Shown here: piece by piece, positions 48,257-57,537 of the stretch
How positions within the stretch are numbered: position 1 is the first letter of the stretch
Layout of the letters: every line of letters starts with the position of its first letter
Source: Leptospira broomii serovar Hurstbridge str. 5399
GTDB lineage: Bacteria > Spirochaetota > Leptospiria > Leptospirales > Leptospiraceae
NCBI RefSeq assembly: GCF_000243715.2
Contig: NZ_AHMO02000011.1
Coordinates: 434,001 to 498,000, forward strand
Direction of reading: 5' to 3'
Length of the DNA stretch: 64,000 nt
Notes under the pieces: generated by a model
Seen by the model: only the letters and a program-made list of their open reading frames with translations
What the model was told of the DNA's origin: nothing
Databases searched by the model: none
Translations under genes and position numbers: made by a program

Positions 48257-48523
48257 TTAGTATCCGCCTCCTCCTCCACCGCCTGAACCGGATCCACCGC
48301 TACAGGCTCCTATAACTATAAGATATTGATTGTTACAATTCGCTGCGTATGCCGCTCCGCCATTCATATTTAAGCAAGCAAGATACAATGCGGAAGCTTC
48401 CTTGCAATTATTATCCTTATTATGATTGTTTTTTCCCGTTCCGTACAAGTTGTTCGTATTGTTATTACACGATACAAACAACAAGAACAGCAGTACTGCA
48501 CCGATTCGAATATACAAATTCAT
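48257..48523 (-). CDS. Small lipoprotein with glycine-rich tail
   Basis: This 88-residue protein has a clear lipoprotein signal ending LLFVSC (Cys19), an Asn-rich spacer, a Cys-containing helical middle (CKEASALYLACLN, ANCNN) and a C-terminal GACSGGSGSGGGGGGGY. No family is recognised. The four or five Cys suggest disulfides outside the cytoplasm. It stands alone between convergent and divergent neighbours. Confidence 0.7.
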   Translation of the reverse strand: MNLYIRIGAVLLFLLFVSCNNNTNNLYGTGKNNHNKDNNCKEASALYLACLNMNGGAAYAANCNNQYLIVIGACSGGSGSGGGGGGGY

Positions 48524-48784
48524 TTTATTGTACCAATTCCAGATTCAGGTTCTAAGCGAAAGAGAGAATTCTTTCGAAGAATACCTTCACTCGATAAAGT
48601 TATGACTAATATTGCTAAATCAACGTTTTTCTGATACGAATTCGAATACTCGGAACGAACGATAAACGAACAGGAACTAAGCGGTTTTCGAAAGCAAAGA
48701 ATTCATATCCGAATGTAGCGGATCTGTAATACGCTTTCGACATAAACAAGTTAAATAATACTGAAATTGGGAGGGCCGAGTAAT

Positions 48785-49045
48785 ATGGAAAATGAAGAAT
48801 TGCTCGATCGGGAAGAAAACAATCCAACTAGATTTAGCCGGAATATTGCAAGCTGGAAGCCGGGGATTACTGTGCGAATTTTACGAAAAATACACGGATA
48901 CTCACGCAAAGAACTAGCGGAAAAGTTAGGGGGAGTAGAAGTCGAATACGTGACATCCATAGAAAAAGGAAAATTGACGATCGGAAAGAATCTAGCCCGT
49001 AAGCTTGCGGAAATATTCGAAATATCGGCGGAAATATTCGTTTAA
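48785..49045 (+). CDS. XRE-family helix-turn-helix protein
   Basis: From ATG at 48785, preceded by GGAGG ten nucleotides upstream, the product has 86 residues. A TTG start 18 nt upstream is possible but lies before the Shine-Dalgarno. Residues 28-85 form a Cro/C1-type helix-turn-helix: VRILRKIHGYSRKELAEKLGGVEVEYVTSIEKGKLTIGKNLARKLAEIFE. It probably binds DNA as a dimer. No phage or toxin genes are adjacent, so its regulon is unknown. Confidence 0.82.
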   Translation: MENEELLDREENNPTRFSRNIASWKPGITVRILRKIHGYSRKELAEKLGGVEVEYVTSIEKGKLTIGKNLARKLAEIFEISAEIFV

Positions 49046-49189
49046 AATTATCTTCCTGAGAAGTCAATTTTCTGCTCGGACCCATCCTATGGGTTAGGTT
49101 CCGATATTCATTCCCGAACGCCTAGCGCGATCTAATCCTTCTATTCCATTCAAGAATCAGACTTAAATTAATAATTTTCAGGAGCACTA

Positions 49190-51478
49190 TTGCCTTACCC
49201 CCCTGTCTATGTTACTGTATTCAAGATGAACCGATTAAGCCTGAGGATAGTAGTAGGAACCTTTTTTTTATTAGCGGTTTCTTTCTTTCTACTGCATAAT
49301 TCGGATTATTCATTCCAAAACGGAATTTCATCTTCGGTACAACTTGCTTGCTTTGCGACTATTTTCCTAGTTCTGGGATTCTTATCGACTACTGTAGTTT
49401 CCTCTTACCTAGATCGCGAGAAGGCAGGATTTTCTAGTCGCTCCGAATTAAGAAGAGCGGTACAAGAAAGAGAAAGAGCCGAAGCGTTACTGCAAATTTT
49501 ATTCGACGAACTTCCTCGATCGACACCGTTACATTCCCTATTAAATAAATTACTTACGACAATCGAAAAATTCTCTCCCGAAATGCAGACTTCGATCATG
49601 CTACTAAACAAAGAACGTGATCGGATTGAGACTGGAATCTCTCCCAGCCTTCCGAAATCTTATCTAAAATCCCTCGAAGGAATTAAAATTGGCCCCGAGG
49701 CAGGCTCTTGCGGAACTTCCGCTTATAAGGGAAAGTTAGTCATCGTTTCGGACATTCTCACAGATCCATTATGGAAAGATTATAGATACTTGACGATGAG
49801 TTACGGACTGAGAGCTTGCTGGTCTCAACCCATCTATTCTCCGGAAGGAGACGTTTTAGGCACGTTTGCCATCTACTATAAGAAAGTTCATAAACCTGAA
49901 GATCGCGACTTGCGACTAATTTTCTTCGCAGCCTATATTGTACGCTTAGCCATCCAGTACCAAACATTTGAGGAAGGAAGAAGTAAGAGTGAGAGCAAAT
50001 ATAGGGACTTGGTCGAAAATGCCTCCGACGGAATTTTCGTCGCTAACACGGACGGCAAGCTTTTGGAAATTAATCCGAGCGGAAGCAAAATGCTCGGTTA
50101 TACTAGAGAAGAATTATTAACACTGAATATAAAGGATTTGATCCAGCCGGAAGATCTCGCCGCCACACCTTTAAGAGGCTTCACTCTTCAAGATCGCAAA
50201 TCGATGATACTGGAACGTAAACTGATCAGAAAGGACAAGAAATTAATTTCCGTCGAAATAAGCGCACGATATCTTGATTCCGGGCATTTACAGGGTATCG
50301 TTAGAGACATTTCCGAGCGAACGGCTGCGGAACGCACTCTTAGACAAGCACAGAAAATGGAAAGTATAGGTTTGCTGGCAGGTGGAATAGCTCACGATTT
50401 CAACAACCTGCTCACGATGATTCTCGGAACTGCAGACGTCATTCGACAGATTTGTAAATCGGACCCTTCTCTAAGGAAACATGCCAATAGAATTATAGAA
50501 GCTTCGGAGCGTGGAAAAGCGATTACGAGACAACTTCTATTATTTGCAAGCCCGGGTTCGACCGAAATGAAACCTATTTCAATTGCTCCTTTGTTAAAGG
50601 AAGTCACGGATATGATGCGATTCTCACTGCCTAAAAATATTCGCCTTGAAACCGATTTCCGGTCTCTCAACGGAATCATTTTAGGCGACTCCGGTCATTT
50701 GCATCAGGCGGTTCTCAATCTCATACTGAATGCCAAAGACGCAATGCCCGACGGCGGAAGCGTTTGTGTCGGAGGAGGAATCATAGACGGGAAAACGCTT
50801 CGATCCAAATTTCCGGAAGCGAATGTGGAGAATTATATCGAAGTCGATATTACGGACACCGGAATCGGAATGAAGGCGGAAAATAAGGAAAGAATTTTCG
50901 AACCATTTTTTACGACGAAGGGCAACAACGGGACCGGACTCGGATTATCGATCGTAAGAGGTATCGTAACCGAACACTCAGGATTTATCGAGGTGGAATC
51001 AGAGGAGGAAAAAGGAACTAAATTTTCCCTCTTTTTTCCCGTGATCAGAACAACCGTCAACACGATTCGAAAAGACGAGGATTATTCAAAAAAAATAAAT
51101 CTCAATGTTCTAATAGTCGACGACGAAGAATTGGTTCTGGAAGTTCTTCGGGAAATATTGACTCTCTCCGGCTCGAATGTTTGGACACGAAAAACCGGCG
51201 AAGGAGCTCTTGCATTTTATAAGGAAGCACCCGAAAAATTCGACGTAATCATCACTGATTTAGGAATGCCGGGAATGGGGGGAGAAACATTAATCGATCT
51301 GCTCCTACAATTTAATCCGAATGTGAATATTATTGTAATTTCGGGGAACCTCGAAAAAGACAAAAAAGAAATTTTAAAAATGAAAGGAATTAAATCCTTT
51401 TTAGATAAACCTTATAAAGCTTCGGAAGTCTACTCGGCCCTGCAGGAGATTCAGAAAAGCGATTCTCTATCGAGTTAG
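49190..51478 (+). CDS. Membrane GAF-PAS hybrid histidine kinase
   Basis: TTG at 49190 has GGAG six nucleotides before it and I accept it; ATG at 49226 has none. The 762-residue protein has two N-terminal membrane helices (about 18-37 and 52-72), a short coil, a GAF domain (about 100-258, with GPEAGSCGTSAYKGKLVIVSDI), a PAS (about 268-380), HisKA with AHDFNNLL (His402), HATPase (DTGIGM, FTTKGNNGTGLGLS) and a C-terminal receiver with Asp690 (ITDLGMPGMGG). It is a hybrid kinase that needs a separate His-phosphotransfer partner, which is not nearby. Confidence 0.92.
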   Translation: MPYPPVYVTVFKMNRLSLRIVVGTFFLLAVSFFLLHNSDYSFQNGISSSVQLACFATIFLVLGFLSTTVVSSYLDREKAGFSSRSELRRAVQERERAEALLQILFDELPRSTPLHSLLNKLLTTIEKFSPEMQTSIMLLNKERDRIETGISPSLPKSYLKSLEGIKIGPEAGSCGTSAYKGKLVIVSDILTDPLWKDYRYLTMSYGLRACWSQPIYSPEGDVLGTFAIYYKKVHKPEDRDLRLIFFAAYIVRLAIQYQTFEEGRSKSESKYRDLVENASDGIFVANTDGKLLEINPSGSKMLGYTREELLTLNIKDLIQPEDLAATPLRGFTLQDRKSMILERKLIRKDKKLISVEISARYLDSGHLQGIVRDISERTAAERTLRQAQKMESIGLLAGGIAHDFNNLLTMILGTADVIRQICKSDPSLRKHANRIIEASERGKAITRQLLLFASPGSTEMKPISIAPLLKEVTDMMRFSLPKNIRLETDFRSLNGIILGDSGHLHQAVLNLILNAKDAMPDGGSVCVGGGIIDGKTLRSKFPEANVENYIEVDITDTGIGMKAENKERIFEPFFTTKGNNGTGLGLSIVRGIVTEHSGFIEVESEEEKGTKFSLFFPVIRTTVNTIRKDEDYSKKINLNVLIVDDEELVLEVLREILTLSGSNVWTRKTGEGALAFYKEAPEKFDVIITDLGMPGMGGETLIDLLLQFNPNVNIIVISGNLEKDKKEILKMKGIKSFLDKPYKASEVYSALQEIQKSDSLSS

Positions 51479-51553
51479 CGAAAACTTTTCCTAATTTCGG
51501 AAATAAAATTACGAACGAGGTGGTCTCACCGATTAGAGTCAGGAGGAAATTCT

Positions 51554-51862
51554 ATGAAACTCTCCTTGGTTACGACTTTAATTCGACTGAGTGGACTCGG
51601 ATTAACGCTACTTTTCCTGAGCGGATGCGCCACTTTTCCAAACCAGTACGACGGATCCAACGGCCAAAACACAAATAACTGTAACGGAAACTCTGCATAT
51701 TCCTGCAATCGATCCTATTATCCGTATCGGTACGGAAATTATTATGGGAATCAAAACATGAATTCTTATAATCAAGGATCTCGCGGCTCCGGTCATAACC
51801 CTTTCTTCGTTCCGGGAGGTCGATACCATAATATCGGTCGGCCTTCGCATTGGAGATTATAG
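51554..51862 (+). CDS. Small Asn/Tyr/Gly-rich lipoprotein
   Basis: A strong AGGAGG precedes the ATG. The 102-residue product has the lipobox LLFLSGC (Cys25) followed by a low-complexity region of Asn, Tyr, Gly, Arg and Ser, and ends GRPSHWRL. Such composition suggests a disordered surface or periplasmic protein. No family is recognised. Confidence 0.72.
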   Translation: MKLSLVTTLIRLSGLGLTLLFLSGCATFPNQYDGSNGQNTNNCNGNSAYSCNRSYYPYRYGNYYGNQNMNSYNQGSRGSGHNPFFVPGGRYHNIGRPSHWRL

Positions 51863-51880
51863 TAAAGTCCGATCTCGATA

Positions 51881-51922
51881 GTTGATATAGCGGTTAACTT
51901 GATTCCGAACCGCTGTATCAAC
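51881..51922. terminator. 15-bp hairpin between convergent genes
   Basis: GTTGATATAGCGGTT (51881-51895) and AACCGCTGTATCAAC (51908-51922) pair with one G-U and a 12-nt loop. It lies between the small lipoprotein (+) and the export-operon lipoprotein (-). No T-run is evident on either side, so it is a transcript-end hairpin rather than a textbook terminator. Confidence 0.6.
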
Positions 51923-51945
51923 TCCGACGAAATGAAAAAATCCGA

Positions 51946-52797
51946 TCAACGCAATTCTTTTACTAACTCCTTCCAGCATTCATCGAGTGACCTCTTTACC
52001 GAAAATAAATCGGAGCTAGGTTTAGAAGCGTTTTCTCTAATTGGAATTCCTTTTTCCATTATACTTTCAACGAAAGAAGTTTTGCCCGACGGAAAATACC
52101 AATCTACTATAAACCAATCGCTCGGATATTTAGCTAAAAATCGTTTTTGACACCGAAAGGATTCTATCCCGGGACCTTTCTCCTTATCATAGATGGACAT
52201 ACTAACGCGAATTGAAGCATCCAGTCTCCGATGTCCTTCTTTCGAATCCGGTTCTATTCCAGCTCTAGTAAAGACGGGCGGATCGTTTTGAAGGAAGATT
52301 AATATTTGAAGTGAACCTTCTTTAGAGTCTTCCGAGGAAAACTCGAGAGGCAATCCGTTGGACTTCGCTACTTTTGTGGCTACCTCTGCCGCTTTATCCG
52401 AATAATTTTTTCCTAAATTAGCGGATAGCAACGTCTCGGGAGGCTGGGCAATCGGAGCCGCTTGAAGCTTCCCTCCGTCCAAAAGATTGACTTTCTTGTC
52501 CAAACCTTGCAACTCCGTCTTATGCACATAGATCAACTTCAACTGCTTCTCCAAAAGAGAATCATCCAGAGATTCGTCGAAGTTCGGAATTCCGTCGACA
52601 CCATATATGCTAACCTTCCACTTCGCTTTCTTTTCCCGATCGGATTTGAAATACGCTTTTGCGGTGTTACCGACTACGGCCGCGAATTTTTTCGTAGGGG
52701 AATCGAATTCTTTCGCCCCGCTGCGCACCGACCCTTGACAGGATAAAATCGAAAATACTCCGACCCATATGAGCACAATTATGACTTCATTTCTCAT
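51946..52797 (-). CDS. Lipoprotein of the export operon, 283 residues
   Basis: GGAGAG lies close before the ATG. The lipobox is FSILSC (Cys20). The remainder is a soluble periplasmic domain with Lys-, Glu- and Ser-rich helices and a C-terminal KSSDLFSVKRSLDECWKEL-type end; no family is recognised. It is the last gene of the operon with the ATPase (45 bp upstream), permease and adaptor, and may be a partner or a cargo. Confidence 0.8.
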   Translation of the reverse strand: MRNEVIIVLIWVGVFSILSCQGSVRSGAKEFDSPTKKFAAVVGNTAKAYFKSDREKKAKWKVSIYGVDGIPNFDESLDDSLLEKQLKLIYVHKTELQGLDKKVNLLDGGKLQAAPIAQPPETLLSANLGKNYSDKAAEVATKVAKSNGLPLEFSSEDSKEGSLQILIFLQNDPPVFTRAGIEPDSKEGHRRLDASIRVSMSIYDKEKGPGIESFRCQKRFLAKYPSDWFIVDWYFPSGKTSFVESIMEKGIPIRENASKPSSDLFSVKRSLDECWKELVKELR

Positions 52798-52842
52798 TCT
52801 CTCTTCTCTCCTTTTTTATCCAAGTTTCCATTTAACGTACGG

Positions 52843-53547
52843 TCACGCAGATACATGATTTTGTTGCTTATCCGAATCAACTTTTCCATCCACTAAATGG
52901 ATCTGCCGACCCGCTAGTGCCGCATAATCAGGATCATGTGTTACGTACAAAATGGTGGTTTTATTCTCTCTATTAATTCTTCTGAAAATTTCCATCGCCT
53001 TATCGCCGTTAACCGTATCTAAATTTCCCGTCGGTTCGTCCGCAAAAAGAAAGCTCGGATTCATTATCAATGATCTGGCAATCGCGGTTCGCTGTTGTTC
53101 CCCGCCGGACATTTGGGCGGGAAATTTATCCCTACAAGATTCCAATTCAAACTCCCGAAATAACTGTCTAGCGTATTCCTTCTTCTTACCGTGTTGATCC
53201 GTTTTTCTGGCCGGCATCAAAACATTCTCGATAGCGGTTAATTCGGGTAGAAGGTAGTGAAATTGGAATACAAAACCGATATGCTGGTTTCTAAACCGAT
53301 GGGATTCAACGCTTCCCATTCCAAAAAGATCGATCCCGTCCAAAAAAACTCTCCCTTTACTAGGTTGATCCAACCCGCTCAACATATATAGTAATGTCGA
53401 TTTACCCGAGCCCGATCTTCCGGTAAGAGATACGAATTCTCCTTTCTTCAGATTGAAATTGATTTTACTCACAACCTCGATCGGCGGTTCTCCGAAACTT
53501 TTACTTAAATCGGTACAAAGTATTGAAATATCGTTATTGCTATTCAT
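52843..53547 (-). CDS. ABC transporter ATP-binding protein (LolD/MacB type)
   Basis: This 234-residue ATPase carries Walker A (GRSGSGKSTLL), Q-loop (FVFQFHYLLPEL), signature (MSGGEQQRTAIARSL), Walker B and D-loop (FLFADEPTGNLD) and H-loop (THD), in the subfamily pattern of LolD and MacB. It powers the MacB-like permease encoded 8 bp upstream. AGGA precedes the ATG. Confidence 0.93.
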   Translation of the reverse strand: MNSNNDISILCTDLSKSFGEPPIEVVSKINFNLKKGEFVSLTGRSGSGKSTLLYMLSGLDQPSKGRVFLDGIDLFGMGSVESHRFRNQHIGFVFQFHYLLPELTAIENVLMPARKTDQHGKKKEYARQLFREFELESCRDKFPAQMSGGEQQRTAIARSLIMNPSFLFADEPTGNLDTVNGDKAMEIFRRINRENKTTILYVTHDPDYAALAGRQIHLVDGKVDSDKQQNHVSA

Positions 53548-53555
53548 GCTGTTCC

Positions 53556-54815
53556 TTACGTACTACCGCGAATAATTTCCACCGGGGAAAGTTTAGAGGC
53601 CGACCTTGCGGGAATATAAGCCGCCACTGCGGCGGAAATCTGAGCGATCGAGAATGCTTTGATATAGATAAGAGGATTCCAGGAAATCCGCATAACGCTA
53701 GACATCATCGCACCTTTTGAACCCGAAGCACCTCCGATGGGATAACCGTCCAAATAGTAGCAGGCCGTCGCACCAACCAATAACCCGCTAATCGCACCTA
53801 AAAAACCGAGAAGTAATCCTTGGATAACGAATAGCACGATCGTATCCTTTTCGTCGAATCCGATGGAACGGAGGATTGCGATCTCCCTCTTTTTCTGATT
53901 CACCACCATATTCAGAATATTATATATTCCGAATGCAACTACGAGCATAATCGTAAATGTGGTCGTATTGCGGACTATATTCTGAGTATTGAATACGGCC
54001 AGAATATTTTCGTATGCTTGATCCCAGCTTTGCACTTTATCTCTGGTAAAGAAAGACCATTCGGTGGCTACGTCCGCTGCCTGAGATAAGTCTTTAAGTC
54101 GTATAGCGATCTCCGAAACGACACCGTTTGCCTGAGTAATCCTTTGGACTGTCCGAAGAGAGGCATAAACCGCCGTATCATCGATCATCTTATTACCTAC
54201 GCGAATTACTCCGCCGACTTTTACATGGGCTACATTCCCTTGTGCGGTTACGACCTGTACAGTGTCCCCCAGACTAGCGCCTAGCTTCTCCAGCAGGCCG
54301 GAACCGACAAAGATCATATCCCCGCCTCGATCCAAGTCTCTAAAGTTCCCTTGCTCGACGTAGTTACCTATCGTGGTCACCTTCATTTGTCGTACTGGAT
54401 CGACGCCCTGCAGTTTTCCGGGTAGAGTTTGTTTACCGAATTTAAAAATCAATTGTTGATTCAACTGAGGCGCGTATGCCTCGACACGATCGTCCTCGTC
54501 CAGTTTTAAAAACCAGCCATTGGCATTCGTTAATTGGTTCGAATCGGTTTTACCCGAAGGAGGTTTTATCCAACGAACTGCAACCGACTCCGGAAAAAAA
54601 ACTCCTCGAAAGGTTTCTACTTTTAGAACGTCGTCCCGAGGAGAAATTCGAATCTGCGCATCGTTATTCACTAATTGATCTGTGATATATTCTTGAAACC
54701 CGATCATGATTCCCGAAAAAGAACAGTATGCCGCCGTTCCTAATAAAATACCTAGAAAAGTCAAAAACGTTTGCTGGGGTCGACTCAATAGTTGTCGAAT
54801 TGCTAAGAATAGCAT
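53556..54815 (-). CDS. ABC transporter permease (MacB/LolC/LolE type)
   Basis: The 419-residue protein has an N-terminal helix (LLFLAIRQLLSRPQQTFLTFLGILLGTAAY), a large periplasmic domain (about 45-280) and three C-terminal helices including LGFLGAISGLLVGATACYYL. This is the FtsX-like core of type VII ABC systems, which extrude lipoproteins, toxins or peptides using mechanical transmission. Its ATPase follows 8 bp downstream and the adaptor precedes it by 7 bp. Only one such permease is present, as in MacAB rather than LolCE. Confidence 0.9.
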   Translation of the reverse strand: MLFLAIRQLLSRPQQTFLTFLGILLGTAAYCSFSGIMIGFQEYITDQLVNNDAQIRISPRDDVLKVETFRGVFFPESVAVRWIKPPSGKTDSNQLTNANGWFLKLDEDDRVEAYAPQLNQQLIFKFGKQTLPGKLQGVDPVRQMKVTTIGNYVEQGNFRDLDRGGDMIFVGSGLLEKLGASLGDTVQVVTAQGNVAHVKVGGVIRVGNKMIDDTAVYASLRTVQRITQANGVVSEIAIRLKDLSQAADVATEWSFFTRDKVQSWDQAYENILAVFNTQNIVRNTTTFTIMLVVAFGIYNILNMVVNQKKREIAILRSIGFDEKDTIVLFVIQGLLLGFLGAISGLLVGATACYYLDGYPIGGASGSKGAMMSSVMRISWNPLIYIKAFSIAQISAAVAAYIPARSASKLSPVEIIRGST

Positions 54816-54822
54816 AACTCTT

Positions 54823-55638
54823 TCATCTCCCTTCTTGAATGTATACGGTATCGGTCGGTAGAATTGAATTCTCCAATACTTCGCACCACTCTCCGTCTAC
54901 GGCTCCGACCTTTGCGGGTATCCAAAACGTTTTACCGTCTCGTTTGATCTGAATCCTACCTTTTTCAATGGAGCTTATCGGAATGAGTAACACGTTCGTT
55001 TTTCGATCCACTTCCACCGCCACGTCTGCGGTCATTTCCGGAAGAACTCCCGCAGGCATTGAATCCACTTCTATTCTCACAAAGAATTGTCCGTCGGAAG
55101 GATACACTTTCGTCACTTTACCGTGCAATTTCATTCCTCGCAGAGTTTCAAAACTTAATTCCGCAGGCTGGCCGACCCGAAGGCGCAGCATGGAATCTTG
55201 GTCTAAAGACAGGAGTACGTAAATCTTCTTGAGATCCATCATGGTTAAAACGGAAATTCCCGGCATGACGACTTCGGCTTCCTGGTAGGATAAAGTTGTC
55301 ACCGTTCCGTCAAACGGAGCCCGGAATATTGCAGCGGAATCCGAAACTAACAATTCGGTTCCGGCTTTTAAAATATCGCCTTCTTTGACGAATAGTTTCT
55401 TAATCTCGGAGGCGATCCCGAACTTCATATGATAAATTCGATCGGATTTTACCGTTCCCAAAGCATAAACGAGTTCCACGATCGGACCGTTTCGAGGAGA
55501 CATCGATCTTTTACCGAAACCGATCTTAGCGATCAGAAAGACGCTTAGAAAAAAAAGACCTAATCCCACTATGACGATCGCAATCTTTCCTCTTCGGGAT
55601 GAGTAAAGAAATCGAAAAAAAACTAGTAACTTATTCAT
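54823..55638 (-). CDS. Membrane-fusion (adaptor) protein, HlyD/MacA-like
   Basis: The 271-residue protein has one N-terminal membrane helix (IAIVIVGLGLFFLSVFLIA), a short lipoyl/biotinyl-like barrel (SEIKKLFVKEGDILKAGTELLVSDSAAIFRAPFDGTVT) and a beta-barrel domain (VGQPAELSFETLRGMKLHGKVTKVYP). It lacks the long coiled-coil hairpin of MacA, so contact with an outer-membrane channel may be indirect. It heads a minus-strand operon of adaptor, permease, ATPase and lipoprotein. A 14-nt palindrome (55651-55664) lies just upstream. Confidence 0.88.
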   Translation of the reverse strand: MNKLLVFFRFLYSSRRGKIAIVIVGLGLFFLSVFLIAKIGFGKRSMSPRNGPIVELVYALGTVKSDRIYHMKFGIASEIKKLFVKEGDILKAGTELLVSDSAAIFRAPFDGTVTTLSYQEAEVVMPGISVLTMMDLKKIYVLLSLDQDSMLRLRVGQPAELSFETLRGMKLHGKVTKVYPSDGQFFVRIEVDSMPAGVLPEMTADVAVEVDRKTNVLLIPISSIEKGRIQIKRDGKTFWIPAKVGAVDGEWCEVLENSILPTDTVYIQEGR

Positions 55639-55834
55639 TCACAACCTTTGAGAGGAATTCCTCTTTTGAAATTTTGTCAAAATCGGCGTCATTCCGATAA
55701 AGTGCTTCAATAATTCATAATTCGATTATCGAAACAAATAAATATTTTTTATTTCCAAAATATTCTATTAATGAATTTTTATTCGATTAACAAATCGGAT
55801 CGGCACGCCGCTCTTTCTTTTTGATATACGGAAT

Positions 55835-56122
55835 ATGAATTCAAAAAAAGGTCAAACGCAAAGTAAAATAAGTAAATATACCATTGACAATTGTCTATTT
55901 ACTGATAAAAATAAGGAGCAAAATTTAAATTTAACAATCGTGCTAATACCTTGTGAAAAGAAAATAAGAGTGATGGAAAACCTTAAAAGCGAATATTGCA
56001 AAATCGACTTTGGTCGCCCTGTCTTTTTTTATCTTCAACAAGCAGTCCATTTGAATCAAGCCATAGGACCTATGAAATCGGCGTCGAAACCGAGGGCGGC
56101 AAAACTTTACCAAGAACCCTAA
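55835..56122 (+). CDS. Short AT-rich reading frame, doubtful gene
   Basis: Encodes 95 residues rich in Lys, Asn and Ile with no signal or domain, 15 bp before the kinase start. It overlaps a promoter-like TTGACA element at 55884, which argues against it being coding. I list it only because no other feature explains the position; it may be part of the 5' leader of the kinase. Confidence 0.2.
   Translation: MNSKKGQTQSKISKYTIDNCLFTDKNKEQNLNLTIVLIPCEKKIRVMENLKSEYCKIDFGRPVFFYLQQAVHLNQAIGPMKSASKPRAAKLYQEP
55884..55911 (+). promoter_or_regulatory. Promoter-like element before the LytS-type kinase
   Basis: TTGACA (55884-55889, consensus -35) with a 16-nt spacer to TAAAAA (55906-55911). The -35 box overlaps the 10-nt palindrome GACAATTGTC (55886-55895), where a repressor could block RNA polymerase. 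It would drive the kinase-LytTR unit with a leader of about 220 nt. Confidence 0.5.
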
Positions 56123-56137
56123 ATTGATGAATAAATT

Positions 56138-57517
56138 ATGAGTGATGCGAATTTCTATAATCGAATTTTCGAAAACGGATCGGGAATCCCGAGCGTTTTA
56201 GAAAACATTCCGGTCCTGATCATGGCTGTGGATGACTCCTCTAGAATTGTTTTCTGGAACCGGGAATTAGAGAAAATAACCGGCTATTCATTTAAGGAAG
56301 TCTCTGAAGATACTGAACATTTTTTTACCCTTCTATTACCCAATAAAGAATACCGCCGATCGGTTACGGACGTCCTATTAAGATCTGACAATCACTTTGA
56401 AAATTGGGAGATCGAGCTAAAAACCAAAACGAACGAAACGAGAACGGTTTCCTGGTCGAGAGTTCCGGCAGAATCCTCGAATTTGAAGCAGAACAATTGG
56501 ACTATCGGGATTGACGTCACTCAGAGAGTGGATGTAGAACGAAATCTCCAAAAATCAGTAAAGATCCTTTCGGATTTTCAGACCGCTCTCAATGCAGTAT
56601 CCATCGTTGCCATCACCGACAAACGCGGAACGATTATTTATTCTAACGACAATTTTTGCAAAATTAGCGGATACTCAAAAGACGAGCTATTAGGTCAAAA
56701 CCACCGAATCATAAATTCGGGCTATCACGATGCTGAATTTTTCCTAAACCTTTGGCAGACCATATCGAGGGGAAAAATCTGGCGAGGGGAAATACGCAAT
56801 AAAGCTAAAGACGGACGCTTTTATTGGGTTGATACGACTATTTCCCCTATTTTCGACGATAAAGGAAAGCCGTTTCAATATTTAGTAATACGAAACGAAA
56901 TCACCGAAAGAAAAGAGGCGGAAGAAAAGGCGAGATTGGCCGAGCATACCCTCAAGACATTCCAAGACCGCATGAGTCCTCACTTTCTATTCAATACGCT
57001 CAGTATTATTCATTCTTATTTAGAAACGAATTCGGCCCTGGCGGATTCCGCGATTTTAATGTTGGCCGAAAACTATCGTTTTCTCATCGATAACGCCAGT
57101 AAACAATTGGTTCCATTCGATATAGAATGGCAATTTATGGAAAATTACATTAATCTATTGAAGTTACGCTTCCAAGATTTTATGGACGTGGAAATTTCCA
57201 AAGAAGGCGATTTTCGAAAAAGCGTCCTCCCGCCTTTAATTCTGCAACCCTTGGTGGAAAATTCGTATATCCATGGAATTCGGGATAGAAACGGAAGAGG
57301 TAAAATTTGGGTTCATGCACAAATCGTCGGAGAGAGAACTACCATAACGATTCGAGATAACGGAGAAGGAATTAAGTCCTCCGTAAATCATTCCAGAACC
57401 CTGGGAAATATATCGGAAAGATTAAAGTATTTCCTTTTCGGATCGGAGTTGAAAATCGATAACCATCCGGCAGGCGGAGCAATAGTTACGGTCGCATTCG
57501 ATAAGCCAAAAAACTGA
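56138..57517 (+). CDS. PAS-PAS sensor kinase, LytS/His_kinase type
   Basis: The 459-residue soluble kinase has PAS domains at about 20-130 and 145-258 and a His_kinase (PF06580-like) domain with MSPHFLFNTLSIIHSY (phospho-acceptor His282), PLVENSYIHGI and DNGEGI. It lacks the membrane helices of typical LytS. The adjacent LytTR response regulator 20 bp downstream is the obvious partner, so this is a full two-component pair. Confidence 0.93.
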   Translation: MSDANFYNRIFENGSGIPSVLENIPVLIMAVDDSSRIVFWNRELEKITGYSFKEVSEDTEHFFTLLLPNKEYRRSVTDVLLRSDNHFENWEIELKTKTNETRTVSWSRVPAESSNLKQNNWTIGIDVTQRVDVERNLQKSVKILSDFQTALNAVSIVAITDKRGTIIYSNDNFCKISGYSKDELLGQNHRIINSGYHDAEFFLNLWQTISRGKIWRGEIRNKAKDGRFYWVDTTISPIFDDKGKPFQYLVIRNEITERKEAEEKARLAEHTLKTFQDRMSPHFLFNTLSIIHSYLETNSALADSAILMLAENYRFLIDNASKQLVPFDIEWQFMENYINLLKLRFQDFMDVEISKEGDFRKSVLPPLILQPLVENSYIHGIRDRNGRGKIWVHAQIVGERTTITIRDNGEGIKSSVNHSRTLGNISERLKYFLFGSELKIDNHPAGGAIVTVAFDKPKN

Positions 57518-57537
57518 CTATTTCATAATGGGATAAA

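Larger units (their letters stand above)
55639..56137. other. AT-rich intergenic region between divergent operons
   Basis: The 499 bp between the export adaptor (-) and the LytS-type kinase (+) hold a perfect palindrome AGAGGAATTCCTCT (55651-55664) and a promoter-like TTGACA (55884-55889) with an AT-rich -10 element, overlapping the palindrome GACAATTGTC. A 95-codon frame at 55835 is present but weak. Confidence 0.6.
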
